Shown here in pieces: positions 11,641 through 20,518 of a stretch of DNA of 64,000 nucleotides. This DNA comes from Psychrobacter sp. DAB_AL43B (GTDB lineage Bacteria; Pseudomonadota; Gammaproteobacteria; Pseudomonadales; Moraxellaceae). The stretch covers positions 868,001 through 932,000 of the forward strand of contig NZ_LT799838.1 in assembly GCF_900168255.1 (NCBI RefSeq). Reading direction: 5' to 3'. Each line of letters starts with the position of its first letter. Positions within the stretch are counted from its first letter, which is position 1. The notes beneath the pieces were generated by a model, which saw nothing but the letters and a program-made list of their open reading frames with translations, was not told the origin of the DNA and searched no databases. The translations under genes were made by a program, and so were the position numbers.

Positions 11641-12849
11641 ATGACCCTAGCTATTCGCTCTAACAAAACTATAAAAGCCAAGACCATGAGGTCGACGGTC
11701 ATGCACGTAGCAGTAATTGCAGTGATGGCAACTGCGGTCGTTGGCTGTAACCGAGGTATTAAGCCAGTCGTTAATGACCCCGTAAAATTGGTACAAATTG
11801 CGCAACCGATTAGTGTGTTGCAGCCTGTTTTTAGTACGGACGTCGGCAATAAAAAAGTCAGCAAAAAAGATCCGCTTGATTTACAAGTTGGCTATGCTAA
11901 CTCGCAAATCGTCACGGCATCACGCGGTGGTGACTTGATAGGTTTTGATCAGGCGGGCCAGCGTTTATGGTCAGTAGATGTCGGCGACCAAATCACAGGC
12001 GGTGTCGCACTAGATGCATTGAGCCAAACGGCTATTATTAGTACCCGTGGCGGTCAAATAATGGCATTTGACAGTGCAACTGGCGCAAAACGCTGGCAGC
12101 AACAATTAACCGGTTCAGTGTTGACGGCAGCGCTCATTACCAATAATCGCGTTATCCTATCGGCTAATGATGGCTTTTTACATGGCTTATCGCTACAGAC
12201 TGGTCAATCAGTCTGGCAGTTTGCTACTCAAGTGCCTGCTATTAGTGTGCGCGGTAGTGCAGCGCCGACTTTATTAGATGCTAAGACTGCATTGTTGGCC
12301 ACGGCTGATGGACGTTTACATGCGGTTACGGCGGATAATGGTTTGCCATTATGGTCAAGACGCGTTGGTGTTGGTACAGGCAGCAGTGAAGTTGAGCGCA
12401 TGAGCGATGTCGATGGAACGCCTACGGTAGATAACAATCAATTATTTGCCATCAGTTATAGTGGTCAGTTATTAGGCATCGATTTAGCCTCACGACAAGT
12501 CATGTTCGTCAATGAGCTTGCCAGCTTAAAAGCGCTTGCAGTTAATAACCAGCAAGTTATTGCCACTAGCTTAGATGGTAAAGTTGTTGCTTACAACCGC
12601 AGTAACGGTGAGGTTTTGTGGGAAAGCGAAGAGTTGGCTTATCGTCACTTAACCAATCCTGTGATGATTGGCAACTATATCGCAGTAGGTGATTTTGATG
12701 GGGTGGTGCATTTATTTGACCCAGCCAGCGGCAAGATCGTCAGCCGTGTACAGACCAAAGGGGCGTTGACCAATTTGCAAGTACAAGGTAGCCGCTTGAT
12801 GACCCAAAGTACTTCAGGGCAAGTGGCTATTTGGCAGTTGGCACGCTAA
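11641..12849 (+). CDS. bamB: Outer-membrane assembly lipoprotein BamB
   Basis: BamB is the beta-propeller lipoprotein of the BAM complex that inserts outer-membrane proteins. The lipobox VVGC lies near residue 36. An alternative ATG at 11686 would give a shorter signal peptide and cannot be excluded. PQQ-like propeller repeats recur (GFDQAGQRLWSVDVG, AFDSATGAKRWQQQL, AVTADNGLPLWSRRVG, AYNRSNGEVLWESE). Length is 402 residues, near the family norm. It sits upstream of der, as usual. Confidence 0.93.
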   Translation: MTLAIRSNKTIKAKTMRSTVMHVAVIAVMATAVVGCNRGIKPVVNDPVKLVQIAQPISVLQPVFSTDVGNKKVSKKDPLDLQVGYANSQIVTASRGGDLIGFDQAGQRLWSVDVGDQITGGVALDALSQTAIISTRGGQIMAFDSATGAKRWQQQLTGSVLTAALITNNRVILSANDGFLHGLSLQTGQSVWQFATQVPAISVRGSAAPTLLDAKTALLATADGRLHAVTADNGLPLWSRRVGVGTGSSEVERMSDVDGTPTVDNNQLFAISYSGQLLGIDLASRQVMFVNELASLKALAVNNQQVIATSLDGKVVAYNRSNGEVLWESEELAYRHLTNPVMIGNYIAVGDFDGVVHLFDPASGKIVSRVQTKGALTNLQVQGSRLMTQSTSGQVAIWQLAR

Positions 12850-13239
12850 TTTTTATGAGTTTCTGTTTTATTGAATGAGTGTTTTTCATACCACTCATTC
12901 AATAGACAGGCTGATAATAAGGTTAAGAAAAAACGCTGCTTTGTCAGCGTTTCGTGCCTTGTGAAATGGCTTGTTTAAATAGGGGCTTTCGCGTACTCTA
13001 TGCGACCGGTGCATTATCGGCGTTATCTATATATAATAGCTATACACAATCCTTATAAATAATACCTAGATATGATTTAACCAGCGTATCTAGTAATCGT
13101 AAAATAACCAATTATTGTTTTTCGCTATCATTTTATTTTTTATTATTCATTTAAATTTGCGGTCATGTGCAGCTATTCGCTACTATTTTATAAGAATAAC
13201 CGTACGGTCCGTCATTGTGCCCTTCACTGAGAGTAACCC
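12850..13239. other. 390-bp bamB-der spacer with two hairpins
   Basis: The first hairpin (12870-12903) pairs ATTGAATGAGTG with CACTCATTCAAT and has no T-run. The second (12931-12952) pairs AAACGCTG with CAGCGTTT over a 6-nt loop; its left side is an A-run, so it fits a minus-strand terminator better, although no minus-strand gene is seen. The rest is AT-rich spacer and probably holds the der promoter. Confidence 0.55.
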
Positions 13240-14661
13240 ATGAGTATCAAGCCTGTGGTCGCCTTAATTGGTCGTCCAAACGTCGGTAAATCTACCTTAT
13301 TTAACCAGTTCACTAAAAGTCGTCAAGCATTAGTTGCCGATTTATCAGGGCTGACTCGTGACCGTCAATATGGTGATGCCGAATATGAAGGTAAAGCATT
13401 TATCGTCGTAGATACCGGTGGTATCGGTGAAGCGGACGATGGCAGAGGCGATATCGATGATTATATGTCTGAGCAGTCGTATACGGCCATTCATGAAGCC
13501 GACATCATTGTTTTTGTGGTTGATGCACGCGCAGGGATGATTGGTGCCGATGCCGAGATTGGTAAGTTTTTGCATACCCTTGGTAAGCCTGTCTATGTGG
13601 TTGCTAATAAAGTCGATGGCGTGCATGATTCGGCGCCTGCTGAATTTTATGCATTAGGTTTGGGCGAACCATATCCGATGGCAGCCAGTCACGGTCGCGG
13701 TGTGGGCAACCTGTTAGAGATTCTGACAGCTGATATGCCTGATCAAGAAAACATGGTTGAGCCGAGAGGTTTAAAGCTTGCTATTATCGGTCGTCCAAAC
13801 GTCGGTAAATCCACCCTTGTTAACCGTTTATTGGGTGAAGACCGCGTAGTGGTTTTTGACATGCCTGGCACTACCCGTGACAGTATTTATATCCCTTATA
13901 AACGCGATGGCAAAGATTATGTATTAATTGATACGGCTGGTGTACGTCGCCGTGGCAAGATTGATGATAAGGTAGAAAAGTTTTCTGTTATCAAAACGCT
14001 GCAAGCGATTGAAGACTCAAACGTAACGGTTATTGTTATTGATGCGCAAGAAGGTATCGTCGATCAAGATCTGCATATGATTGGCTATGCGCTTGATGCG
14101 GGTCGCGCTTTAGTCGTGGCGATTAACAAGTGGGATGGTCTAACTGCTGATCAAAAAAACTATATTAAGATAGAAATGGATCGCCGTTTTAACTTTATCC
14201 CGTATGTAAAAGTGCATCAGATATCGGCTTTGCACGGTACGAATGTGGGTAATTTATATCCTTCTATTTTGCGCGCTTATCAATCGTCAATGTTTGAGGT
14301 CTCAACCAATCGCTTGACGCAGATTTTACAAGACGCGGTCACCGCCAACCCACCACCAACGGTTGCCGGTCGCCGTATCAAGCTACGCTATGCGCATATT
14401 GGCGGTCATAATCCGCCAGTAATTGTCATTCATGGTAACCAAACCGCATCACTACCGAAGAGCTATCAACGCTACCTTGAAAACCAATTCCGTCAGGTGT
14501 TTAAGCTTGAAGGTACACCGCTCAACGTTATCTTTAAACAAAATGACAATCCATACGCCAATAAAAGCGACACGCCAACCAAAGCTAAAGCACAGCAGCT
14601 GCGTCAACGTGAACGCAATCGCGCGCAGAAATTTACCACTAAAGATAAAAAGCCGCGTTAA
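13240..14661 (+). CDS. der: Ribosome-assembly GTPase Der (EngA)
   Basis: Der is a tandem GTPase needed for maturation of the 50S subunit. Two complete G domains are present, each with GRPNVGKST (near residues 11 and 185), DTGG/DTAG switch II motifs and NKVD/NKWD specificity motifs. A KH-like C-terminal domain follows (about 360-440), and the tail is basic. The length of 473 residues is typical. It closes the conserved cluster. Confidence 0.98.
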   Translation: MSIKPVVALIGRPNVGKSTLFNQFTKSRQALVADLSGLTRDRQYGDAEYEGKAFIVVDTGGIGEADDGRGDIDDYMSEQSYTAIHEADIIVFVVDARAGMIGADAEIGKFLHTLGKPVYVVANKVDGVHDSAPAEFYALGLGEPYPMAASHGRGVGNLLEILTADMPDQENMVEPRGLKLAIIGRPNVGKSTLVNRLLGEDRVVVFDMPGTTRDSIYIPYKRDGKDYVLIDTAGVRRRGKIDDKVEKFSVIKTLQAIEDSNVTVIVIDAQEGIVDQDLHMIGYALDAGRALVVAINKWDGLTADQKNYIKIEMDRRFNFIPYVKVHQISALHGTNVGNLYPSILRAYQSSMFEVSTNRLTQILQDAVTANPPPTVAGRRIKLRYAHIGGHNPPVIVIHGNQTASLPKSYQRYLENQFRQVFKLEGTPLNVIFKQNDNPYANKSDTPTKAKAQQLRQRERNRAQKFTTKDKKPR

Positions 14662-14714
14662 TTTTACCAAACTACCATCGTCTTTATACTCTTCTAACAG
14701 ATAAAGTACGTTCT

Positions 14715-14763
14715 ATACGGCTTTGTTATGATGACTGTCTTAGTTGTCATGACAAAGCCGTAT
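14715..14763. other. Strong hairpin after der without T-run
   Basis: ATACGGCTTTGT pairs with ACAAAGCCGTAT, extended by ATGAC/GTCAT after a small bulge. No T-run follows, so it is either a factor-assisted terminator or an mRNA 3'-end stabiliser. Confidence 0.55.
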
Positions 14764-14868
14764 TAACACCTCGTATCAAAAATTTGTATGAAAATCTCAT
14801 GTTTCACTTATCACGCTTTTAAAATAGCGGTAATATAATCGAAAGTTGTCTTAACTCAGTTGAGTGAT

Positions 14869-16830
14869 ATGAACAACCGGCCGTCTCAAACGCTTCCTAT
14901 GCTCATTTGGCAGTCTATCATGCAGACCATGATTTTGGCTGTATTGGCAGGTCTGTTATTATCTTTTGTATATGGCTTTGTGCAGCATTATAAAGAGACG
15001 CGTCAGCATATTCAGCAGCTCGCTACCTTACTGAGCATTAGTGCTTCGACGGCAAATTCGAACGACGTGGTTAATGAGCAAGTACGTTTTTTGTTGCAAG
15101 GTGAGCTCGGCGTTAAAAGTATCTTATTTTATACAACCTCTCAGCCTATTGTTGATGACAATGAATTAAGAAATGATTGGAAAAATGCTTTATTTGCCAA
15201 TACTGTCAGCTTCAATTATCCAGTAGTCGGTGATCATACCAATAAGATTGCCTCATCTATAGATATTGATAATACCAATACCAATCAAACAAGTACCAGT
15301 GAGCGACCCGCTATAAGCTTGCCGGACAATACGCTGGTATCTAATGCTTCTGATGAGTCAGCGACTGACAATGCCTTGATTGGCCATATTAATATTACCT
15401 TAGATGTAGCAACACTGCGTGCAAATTGGGTTAAAAACAATCTATTGCTTTGGCTCATGATTACAGCGTTGGCTATTATTTGGGCGTTGTTTATTCTGCG
15501 CAAGCTTAACTGGCCATCCAAAGATATTGCGGCTCTCACTGAAGTGTGCGATATCGTGATAAAAAATCCAGAACTTGAGCAATTGCCCATGATTCATCAG
15601 CGTTTCGGCTTTCAAGAATTGGTGCAGATTAAGCAGGCTTTTATTACTCTGTTCAATCGTTTACAAGTAGCAAAGCAAGACTATCAGGCGCTTGCCGTTT
15701 TTGAGCAACAATTGCATCACAAAGACTTATCGCTTGATGTGCAGCTGCACAATTTCCAAAGTATGATTACCCATGAGCTAAAAACCTCACTGAATGCAAT
15801 TGTCGGTGGTTTGCAGCTATTGGATGATGAGCACTTAAGCCATGAGCAAAAAGACGCGGTCGATATTATTCGAAGTGGTAGTGACAAATTGGTCTTGACA
15901 CTGGATCAAATTATTCAGTTGAATCAGATACAAAAAGGTCAAATCAGTCTGCAGTCGCGTGAATTTAACCCGCTGCAACTCATCGCTGATCTTTTAGCGG
16001 ATTTTGAGCCTGCTGCCAAACAAAAAGGCTTAGAGTTAATCAGCCATATCCATCATATAGATTATACCCTTGAGGGCGATGTCGAAAAAATACAGCAGAT
16101 ATTAGCGATACTCGTCAACAATGCGATTAAGTTCACCCCAGTAGGACAAGTGACTATTACGTCGCAGTTGACCCACTTTGATAACAGTAATCGCTGGCAG
16201 ATTAACGTCAAAGATAGCGGTATTGGTGTTGATAGTAATTTTATAGAGGATATTTTCAACCCGTTCTTTCAGGTAGATTCGTCGCAAACTCGTCAGTATG
16301 AAGGGTCGGGCATTGGTCTGCCAGTGGTTAAACAGATGGCTCAGCTAATGAGTGCCAGTATTGAAGTTGACAGTGCGCTAGGTGTGGGTACGGACTTTAC
16401 GCTTACCATTCCCCTGTCTAACCAACGTCAACCTCGACAGCAGCAGCTGCTGAGTGGATTGACAGTGGTATATTACTATTATCATGAGAAAGGGTCACTA
16501 GCGGATGAATTAGAACGTTTGGGCGCGTCTGTCATCTGCTATCACCATGAGCAGCTTGTTATTAATGAGATGATGACAAAAAAAGCCGACATGCTCATGT
16601 TTGCAGAAGATGTATTCCCAAGAACAGCGGAGTCATTAGCCAGGCGTGTCCGTGCGTCTGAGACCGATTATCGTGCGTTATTGGTGTTTTGGTATCCACA
16701 GCAGCAGGCACGATATTTGGACAGTTTTGAGTTTGGATTAAAAGCAGCGGGTATAGATTATTGTGAGATTGCCACTTATAAAGATAAAGCACTGAGTGAA
16801 TTATTAAAAAGCTGGCTGGCATGGCCATAA
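14869..16830 (+). CDS. Membrane sensor histidine kinase with degenerate receiver
   Basis: This is a sensor kinase of about 653 residues. It has two membrane spans (about 15-40 and 190-210) flanking a periplasmic region of about 150 residues. A short coiled stretch leads to the HisKA domain, with the phosphorylated histidine in MITHELKTSLN near residue 302. The ATPase domain shows the N box LVNNAIKFTP, DSGIGVD and GSGIGLPVVKQM. The C-terminal 130 residues resemble a receiver, but the LMFAEDVFP segment lacks a clear acceptor aspartate. The layout recalls a BarA/GacS kinase cut short before the true receiver and Hpt, which is inference. TTG 14860 is an alternative start. Its partner regulator is not adjacent. 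Confidence 0.8.
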   Translation: MNNRPSQTLPMLIWQSIMQTMILAVLAGLLLSFVYGFVQHYKETRQHIQQLATLLSISASTANSNDVVNEQVRFLLQGELGVKSILFYTTSQPIVDDNELRNDWKNALFANTVSFNYPVVGDHTNKIASSIDIDNTNTNQTSTSERPAISLPDNTLVSNASDESATDNALIGHINITLDVATLRANWVKNNLLLWLMITALAIIWALFILRKLNWPSKDIAALTEVCDIVIKNPELEQLPMIHQRFGFQELVQIKQAFITLFNRLQVAKQDYQALAVFEQQLHHKDLSLDVQLHNFQSMITHELKTSLNAIVGGLQLLDDEHLSHEQKDAVDIIRSGSDKLVLTLDQIIQLNQIQKGQISLQSREFNPLQLIADLLADFEPAAKQKGLELISHIHHIDYTLEGDVEKIQQILAILVNNAIKFTPVGQVTITSQLTHFDNSNRWQINVKDSGIGVDSNFIEDIFNPFFQVDSSQTRQYEGSGIGLPVVKQMAQLMSASIEVDSALGVGTDFTLTIPLSNQRQPRQQQLLSGLTVVYYYYHEKGSLADELERLGASVICYHHEQLVINEMMTKKADMLMFAEDVFPRTAESLARRVRASETDYRALLVFWYPQQQARYLDSFEFGLKAAGIDYCEIATYKDKALSELLKSWLAWP

Positions 16831-16831
16831 A

Positions 16832-16867
16832 ACAGACATAAAAACGGATATAAAAGTAGACATAAAA
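16832..16867. repeat. Three 12-bp tandem repeats after the kinase gene
   Basis: ACAGACATAAAA, ACGGATATAAAA and GTAGACATAAAA are contiguous. They start 2 bp after the stop codon and merge into the terminator. Confidence 0.75.
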
Positions 16868-16897
16868 AAGACGCCCAATATAAAGGCGTCTTTTTTA
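16864..16897. terminator. Bidirectional terminator between kinase and dacC
   Basis: AAAAAAGACGCC pairs with GGCGTCTTTTTT, giving a T-run on both strands. It serves the convergent kinase gene and dacC. Confidence 0.9.
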
Positions 16898-16954
16898 ATA
16901 TTAAAATTACTGATATAAGCGCTATTATTTAGAGGCTATATTTTAAATGAAGGG

Positions 16955-18121
16955 TTAAAACAAGTTTTGCGCCCAGCGAGTAAAACGTTGCCATATACGG
17001 CTCATAAAACCTGATTGCTCAATATCGCTAGTGGCAATAATAGGCACCGATGCGACTGCTTTGCCATCAATGACCGCCATCATTTTGCCAATTTCTTGAC
17101 CTTTCTTGATAGGGGCTTCTAAGCTTTCAGGAATATCGACCACAGTAGTGATTTTATTCTTTTGCGTTTTACTGGTCAGAATTTGCAAGTTATCACCAGT
17201 GGCAACCTCTATTTCATCTGACTCCCCAAACCATACCGGTACTTTGCTGACAAACTGCCCAGCAGGTGCTTTTGTAACGGTTGTGAAATGACCAAAACCC
17301 CAGTTAAGTAATTCACGTGACTGATCAGCACGTGCCTGCTGACTGTCTGTACCCATGATGACAGAGATGAGGCGCATACCATCACGATTACTAGAAGCCG
17401 CCAAGCAGTAGCCAGCAGCATCGGTATGTCCTGTCTTTAGACCATCAACCGTAGGGTCGGTCGCGAGTAGGGCATTACGGTTACCTTGAGTGATACCATT
17501 GTAGGTAAACTCTTTTTCAGCATAAAGACCATAGTAATCGCCGCTGTTTTTGATAATAGCGCGTGACAATTTTGCCAAATCTAAAGCCGAGGCTTGGTGA
17601 CCTTCATCGGGCATACCGGTCGCGTTAACAAAATGGGTATTTTCCATACCAAGCTTTTGCGCTTGCTCATTCATCAAAATAGCAAATGAAGCTTCGCTAC
17701 CTGCGATATGTTCAGCCATCGCTTTTGATGCATCGTTGCCTGATTGAATGATAATACCGCGCAGCATATCGATGACACTAGCGGTTTTATTGACCGGTAC
17801 ATACATGCAGGATTGGCTGCTACTACCGCGGCACCAAGCATTTGGACTCATCAGTACTTGTTCATCTTCTTTGAGGTCGCCTGATGCTAAGCGCTGCTCA
17901 ATGATGTAACTGGTCATCATTTTAGTCAAGGACGCTGGCGGGAGTGCTTGATTGGCGTTTTTTTGTGCCAATATTTCACCAGTATTATAATCCATTAATA
18001 CATAGGCCGTATTTTCCATCTCTGGTGGTTGTATGGCTGCGTTCGCCATCATTGCACTCATAGAAATACTGACACCCATTACCAGCTGCACCAGCTGTTT
18101 TTTCACATGCTTTACTGTCAT
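16955..18121 (-). CDS. dacC: D-alanyl-D-alanine carboxypeptidase (PBP5/6 type)
   Basis: This low-molecular-mass penicillin-binding protein (peptidase S11) trims the terminal D-Ala from peptidoglycan stem peptides at the periplasmic face. The signal peptide ends near AMMANA (residue about 28). Active-site motifs are SLTK (residues 64-67), SGN (127-129) and KTG (229-231). The C-terminal PBP5 domain follows, and an amphipathic tail (RIWQRFTRWAQNLF) fits membrane anchoring. At 388 residues it has the usual length. The choice between dacA and dacC names is arbitrary here. Confidence 0.95.
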   Translation of the reverse strand: MTVKHVKKQLVQLVMGVSISMSAMMANAAIQPPEMENTAYVLMDYNTGEILAQKNANQALPPASLTKMMTSYIIEQRLASGDLKEDEQVLMSPNAWCRGSSSQSCMYVPVNKTASVIDMLRGIIIQSGNDASKAMAEHIAGSEASFAILMNEQAQKLGMENTHFVNATGMPDEGHQASALDLAKLSRAIIKNSGDYYGLYAEKEFTYNGITQGNRNALLATDPTVDGLKTGHTDAAGYCLAASSNRDGMRLISVIMGTDSQQARADQSRELLNWGFGHFTTVTKAPAGQFVSKVPVWFGESDEIEVATGDNLQILTSKTQKNKITTVVDIPESLEAPIKKGQEIGKMMAVIDGKAVASVPIIATSDIEQSGFMSRIWQRFTRWAQNLF

Positions 18122-18398
18122 AGATTGTTACACCGCATCATAAAACCAAATGTATCTGTCGCTTATACCTAACACCATATCTTTACACAATCTTTGGCAG
18201 ACTGTGTTAAATCTCAAGTTAAACCATGGATTTTTTTGAGAGCAGAGGAGACTAAGCAACGGACATAAAATTAACGCCTTATCTTAGCAAAATGCCGACC
18301 GATGGGGAAACGATAAATATAATAAAATAGGACGCGATTAAAAACAGAGAATTTATGTTTATAAAATGTGGGCTGATAAGAAAATAAGCTTATAAAAT

Positions 18399-18432
18399 AC
18401 CTGTATATTTAAAGCACCTATATACTTAAAGC
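18399..18432. repeat. 17-bp tandem repeat
   Basis: ACCTGTATATTTAAAGC is followed directly by ACCTATATACTTAAAGC, and a decayed third unit may continue to 18449. Confidence 0.7.
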
Positions 18433-18473
18433 GCATATATATTAATATTAACGAATATTTTTTTGCTCACCAC

Positions 18474-18526
18474 AAAAAAGCTTGCTGCCATCCCGTTAAC
18501 ATAACAGGATGGCAGCAAGCTTTTTT
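18474..18526. terminator. Perfect 20-bp-stem bidirectional terminator
   Basis: The arms 18474-18493 and 18507-18526 are exact reverse complements (AAAAAAGCTTGCTGCCATCC on the left) with a 13-nt loop. It lies about 185 bp beyond the stop of the minus-strand gene at 18710 and would also stop plus-strand transcripts. Confidence 0.85.
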
Positions 18527-18709
18527 AGCAAGTCACCTCAATGGCTAAGCTTATAAAGCTACTTTTCCACAAGGCTAATGCAGTATTTCAACATAGGGGT
18601 TATGAGTAGTATAAATAGATAGTGCCGTTGAGTTATTGTCGTTAATTATGACGGTTTTTATCTATTTAGCATCAGTTAGTTAAAGTAGCTTATTCATAAG
18701 AGGTTACTA

Positions 18710-19144
18710 CTAATATTCAGCATCTGCTAAATCTTCGCATAAGGCTTTATTTTCTTGCTTAGAGAATCCCATCGTCCAGCTGCGGATACCTTGTAGTATC
18801 TGGCGGTAATCCTGCTGTGTAGACAGGTATTGAATAGCAGCTTTTGGATCTTCTAACGATGGCATCAACTCGTGGAGCTGCACGTTATAAGATTTATAAA
18901 AGCGCTGTTTTTGTTTACCATTTAGCATCGATGGGCATATCTCTGATAGCACTTGCATCACCGCAATTTCGTGCTTAGTGATATTAATGCCAGATAGATC
19001 TAGAGGTATGGTTGTCGCAGTATTAGTGGCGGCATTGGTCGCTTGAGACAGCATAGCAACAGACGTTATCAGTCCAGCGAGCCCAACTTTTGAGGCAGTC
19101 TTTGCTATTACAGAAACTATAGATAATATCGATTGATTATTCAT
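18710..19144 (-). CDS. Uncharacterised secreted protein
   Basis: This 144-residue product is not a family I recognise with confidence. It has a hydrophobic N-terminal segment (about 8-38) with a plausible cleavage after SQATNAA, so export to the periplasm is likely. The mature part is mostly helical, with two cysteines (in SEICPSM and ALCEDL) that could form a disulfide. There is no transmembrane segment beyond the leader. It is transcribed alone, toward the long hairpin at 18474. Normal codon use and a well-formed leader support a real gene. Confidence 0.7.
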   Translation of the reverse strand: MNNQSILSIVSVIAKTASKVGLAGLITSVAMLSQATNAATNTATTIPLDLSGINITKHEIAVMQVLSEICPSMLNGKQKQRFYKSYNVQLHELMPSLEDPKAAIQYLSTQQDYRQILQGIRSWTMGFSKQENKALCEDLADAEY

Positions 19145-19649
19145 TCAGTATTACACTCGCTTATCTTTATTTAATGATGCTATGTTAATGGGTAAAAAAA
19201 CAAAAGTCACATAAAATATTGCTTTATGTGTAGATATATTGTGAGCCAAACAGGGTCTACAGCAACATATCAGTAGTATAAATGGGTAAGTTACGTCAAC
19301 ATAAAAGTATAAGTTGATATTGTTGTGGGTTGTTGCCTACTGTAACCTCATCAGAGGTTTTTACGCTAAAAAATGACGATATTTTTAGTGATAAAGTCAG
19401 CAATAAAATCGACTATCAAGCAAATTCTGCATAAAGACTGGGTTCGTGTCTATGGACTAATAGGGTATAATCGCCCAAAATATAGTCATGCCTATTAAAT
19501 ATTTAAGCAAAAGTTTAAACAATTATGGTGGCTAGGCTTAAGAAAAAGCATAAAAAACTAGCAAGCATGAAAAGCCAATAGAGTCGTTGATTATAGCAAT
19601 TTTACGATAATAAAGTAGATAAGTAGACAGACGGTCATTTATAAGTATA
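19145..19649. other. 505-bp spacer upstream of broken surE
   Basis: AT-rich region with no gene. A small hairpin, AACCTC/GAGGTT followed by TTT (19345-19363), is terminator-like but weak. The promoter for surE should be here; none is clear. Confidence 0.4.
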
Positions 19650-19715
19650 TTGAGCAAAAATAAAATTTTTAATTAGGGCGTGTTGAACATTGGCGATAAA
19701 GTGTTGGCAAAAAAA

Positions 19716-19767
19716 ATAGCGAACGTCTAATCTTTAAGTTCTCACACCAAAAGATCACGTTCGCTAT
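19716..19767 (+). promoter_or_regulatory. Hairpin covering the transposase start codon
   Basis: ATAGCGAACGT (19716-19726) is the exact reverse complement of ACGTTCGCTAT (19757-19767), and the right arm includes the first two bases of the ATG at 19766. Transcripts entering from outside would fold this way and hide the start, as known for some other IS elements. That function is inferred here. Confidence 0.6.
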
Positions 19768-20518
19768 GCCTCGTACCATGCTCAAAGATGAACACTGGAC
19801 TAGACTAAGACCTATCTTACTAGAACTGAATATTTATGACAAAGGAAATCTAAGACAAACAGTTGAAGGTATACTTTATCGAATGCGCGTTGGTTGCCCT
19901 TGGCGTGACTTACCCGAGAATTTTGGTAAGCCTAATACCATCTACAAAGCTTATCAACGCTGGTTTCGCAGTAATAAGTTGATTGCGTTGTTCGCTTTAT
20001 TAATCAAAGATTCAGACCTCGAATGGGTATTTATCGATGGTACTCATATTAAAGCGCATCAGCATAGCAGTGGTGGTAATGAGAACCTGCAAGGTATTAG
20101 CAAAAGTGTGGCAGGACGTGCCACTAAGATCCATTTAGCGGTTGATGCTCATGGTAACCCAATCACTTTTATCTTATCAGATGGCACCACTCATGATGTG
20201 AAGATAGCACCAGACTTAATTGATAACATAGATTTGAGCGCAACAGTGACCGTATGCGCCGATAAGGGTTATGATTCTGAGGCACTGCGGGCGCATATTA
20301 AACAAGCAGGGACGCGTGATAACATCCCTCGAAAACGAAACACGAAGTCCTCTAACGACCATATGGATTGGGACTTGTACAAAGTCCGCCACTTAGTAGA
20401 AAACGCTTTCGCTAAACTAAAAAACTATAGAGCAGTTGCCACAAGATTTGATAAGCTCAAGCAAAGTTATGAGAATACGGTGGCTCTTGCTTGTGCTTAT
20501 CTCTGGTTGAAATTATGA
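19766..20518 (+). CDS. IS5-family transposase (single-frame DDE)
   Basis: This is the transposase that cuts and joins the ends of the element. It has 250 residues with an N-terminal DUF4096-type DNA-binding region (W11 to about residue 75, containing GCPWRDLPENFG) and a DDE catalytic core. Candidate residues are D91 in FIDGTHIKAH, D166 in CADKGYD and E212 in LVENAFAKLKNYR. Many IS427-group elements need a frameshift to make the full protein; here one continuous frame suffices. A second ATG at 19778 is possible as the start. Confidence 0.93.
   Translation: MPRTMLKDEHWTRLRPILLELNIYDKGNLRQTVEGILYRMRVGCPWRDLPENFGKPNTIYKAYQRWFRSNKLIALFALLIKDSDLEWVFIDGTHIKAHQHSSGGNENLQGISKSVAGRATKIHLAVDAHGNPITFILSDGTTHDVKIAPDLIDNIDLSATVTVCADKGYDSEALRAHIKQAGTRDNIPRKRNTKSSNDHMDWDLYKVRHLVENAFAKLKNYRAVATRFDKLKQSYENTVALACAYLWLKL

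Larger units (their letters stand above)
18122..18709. other. 588-bp spacer upstream of dacC
   Basis: No protein gene is visible. The stretch holds the dacC upstream region, a 17-bp tandem repeat (18399-18432) and a long perfect hairpin (18474-18526). An unrecognised small RNA ending at the hairpin is possible but not supported by any known motif. Confidence 0.5.

Noticed and set aside
12870..12903. Intrinsic terminator of bamB
   Set aside because: The stem is strong, but no T-run follows on either strand, so I list it only as a hairpin.
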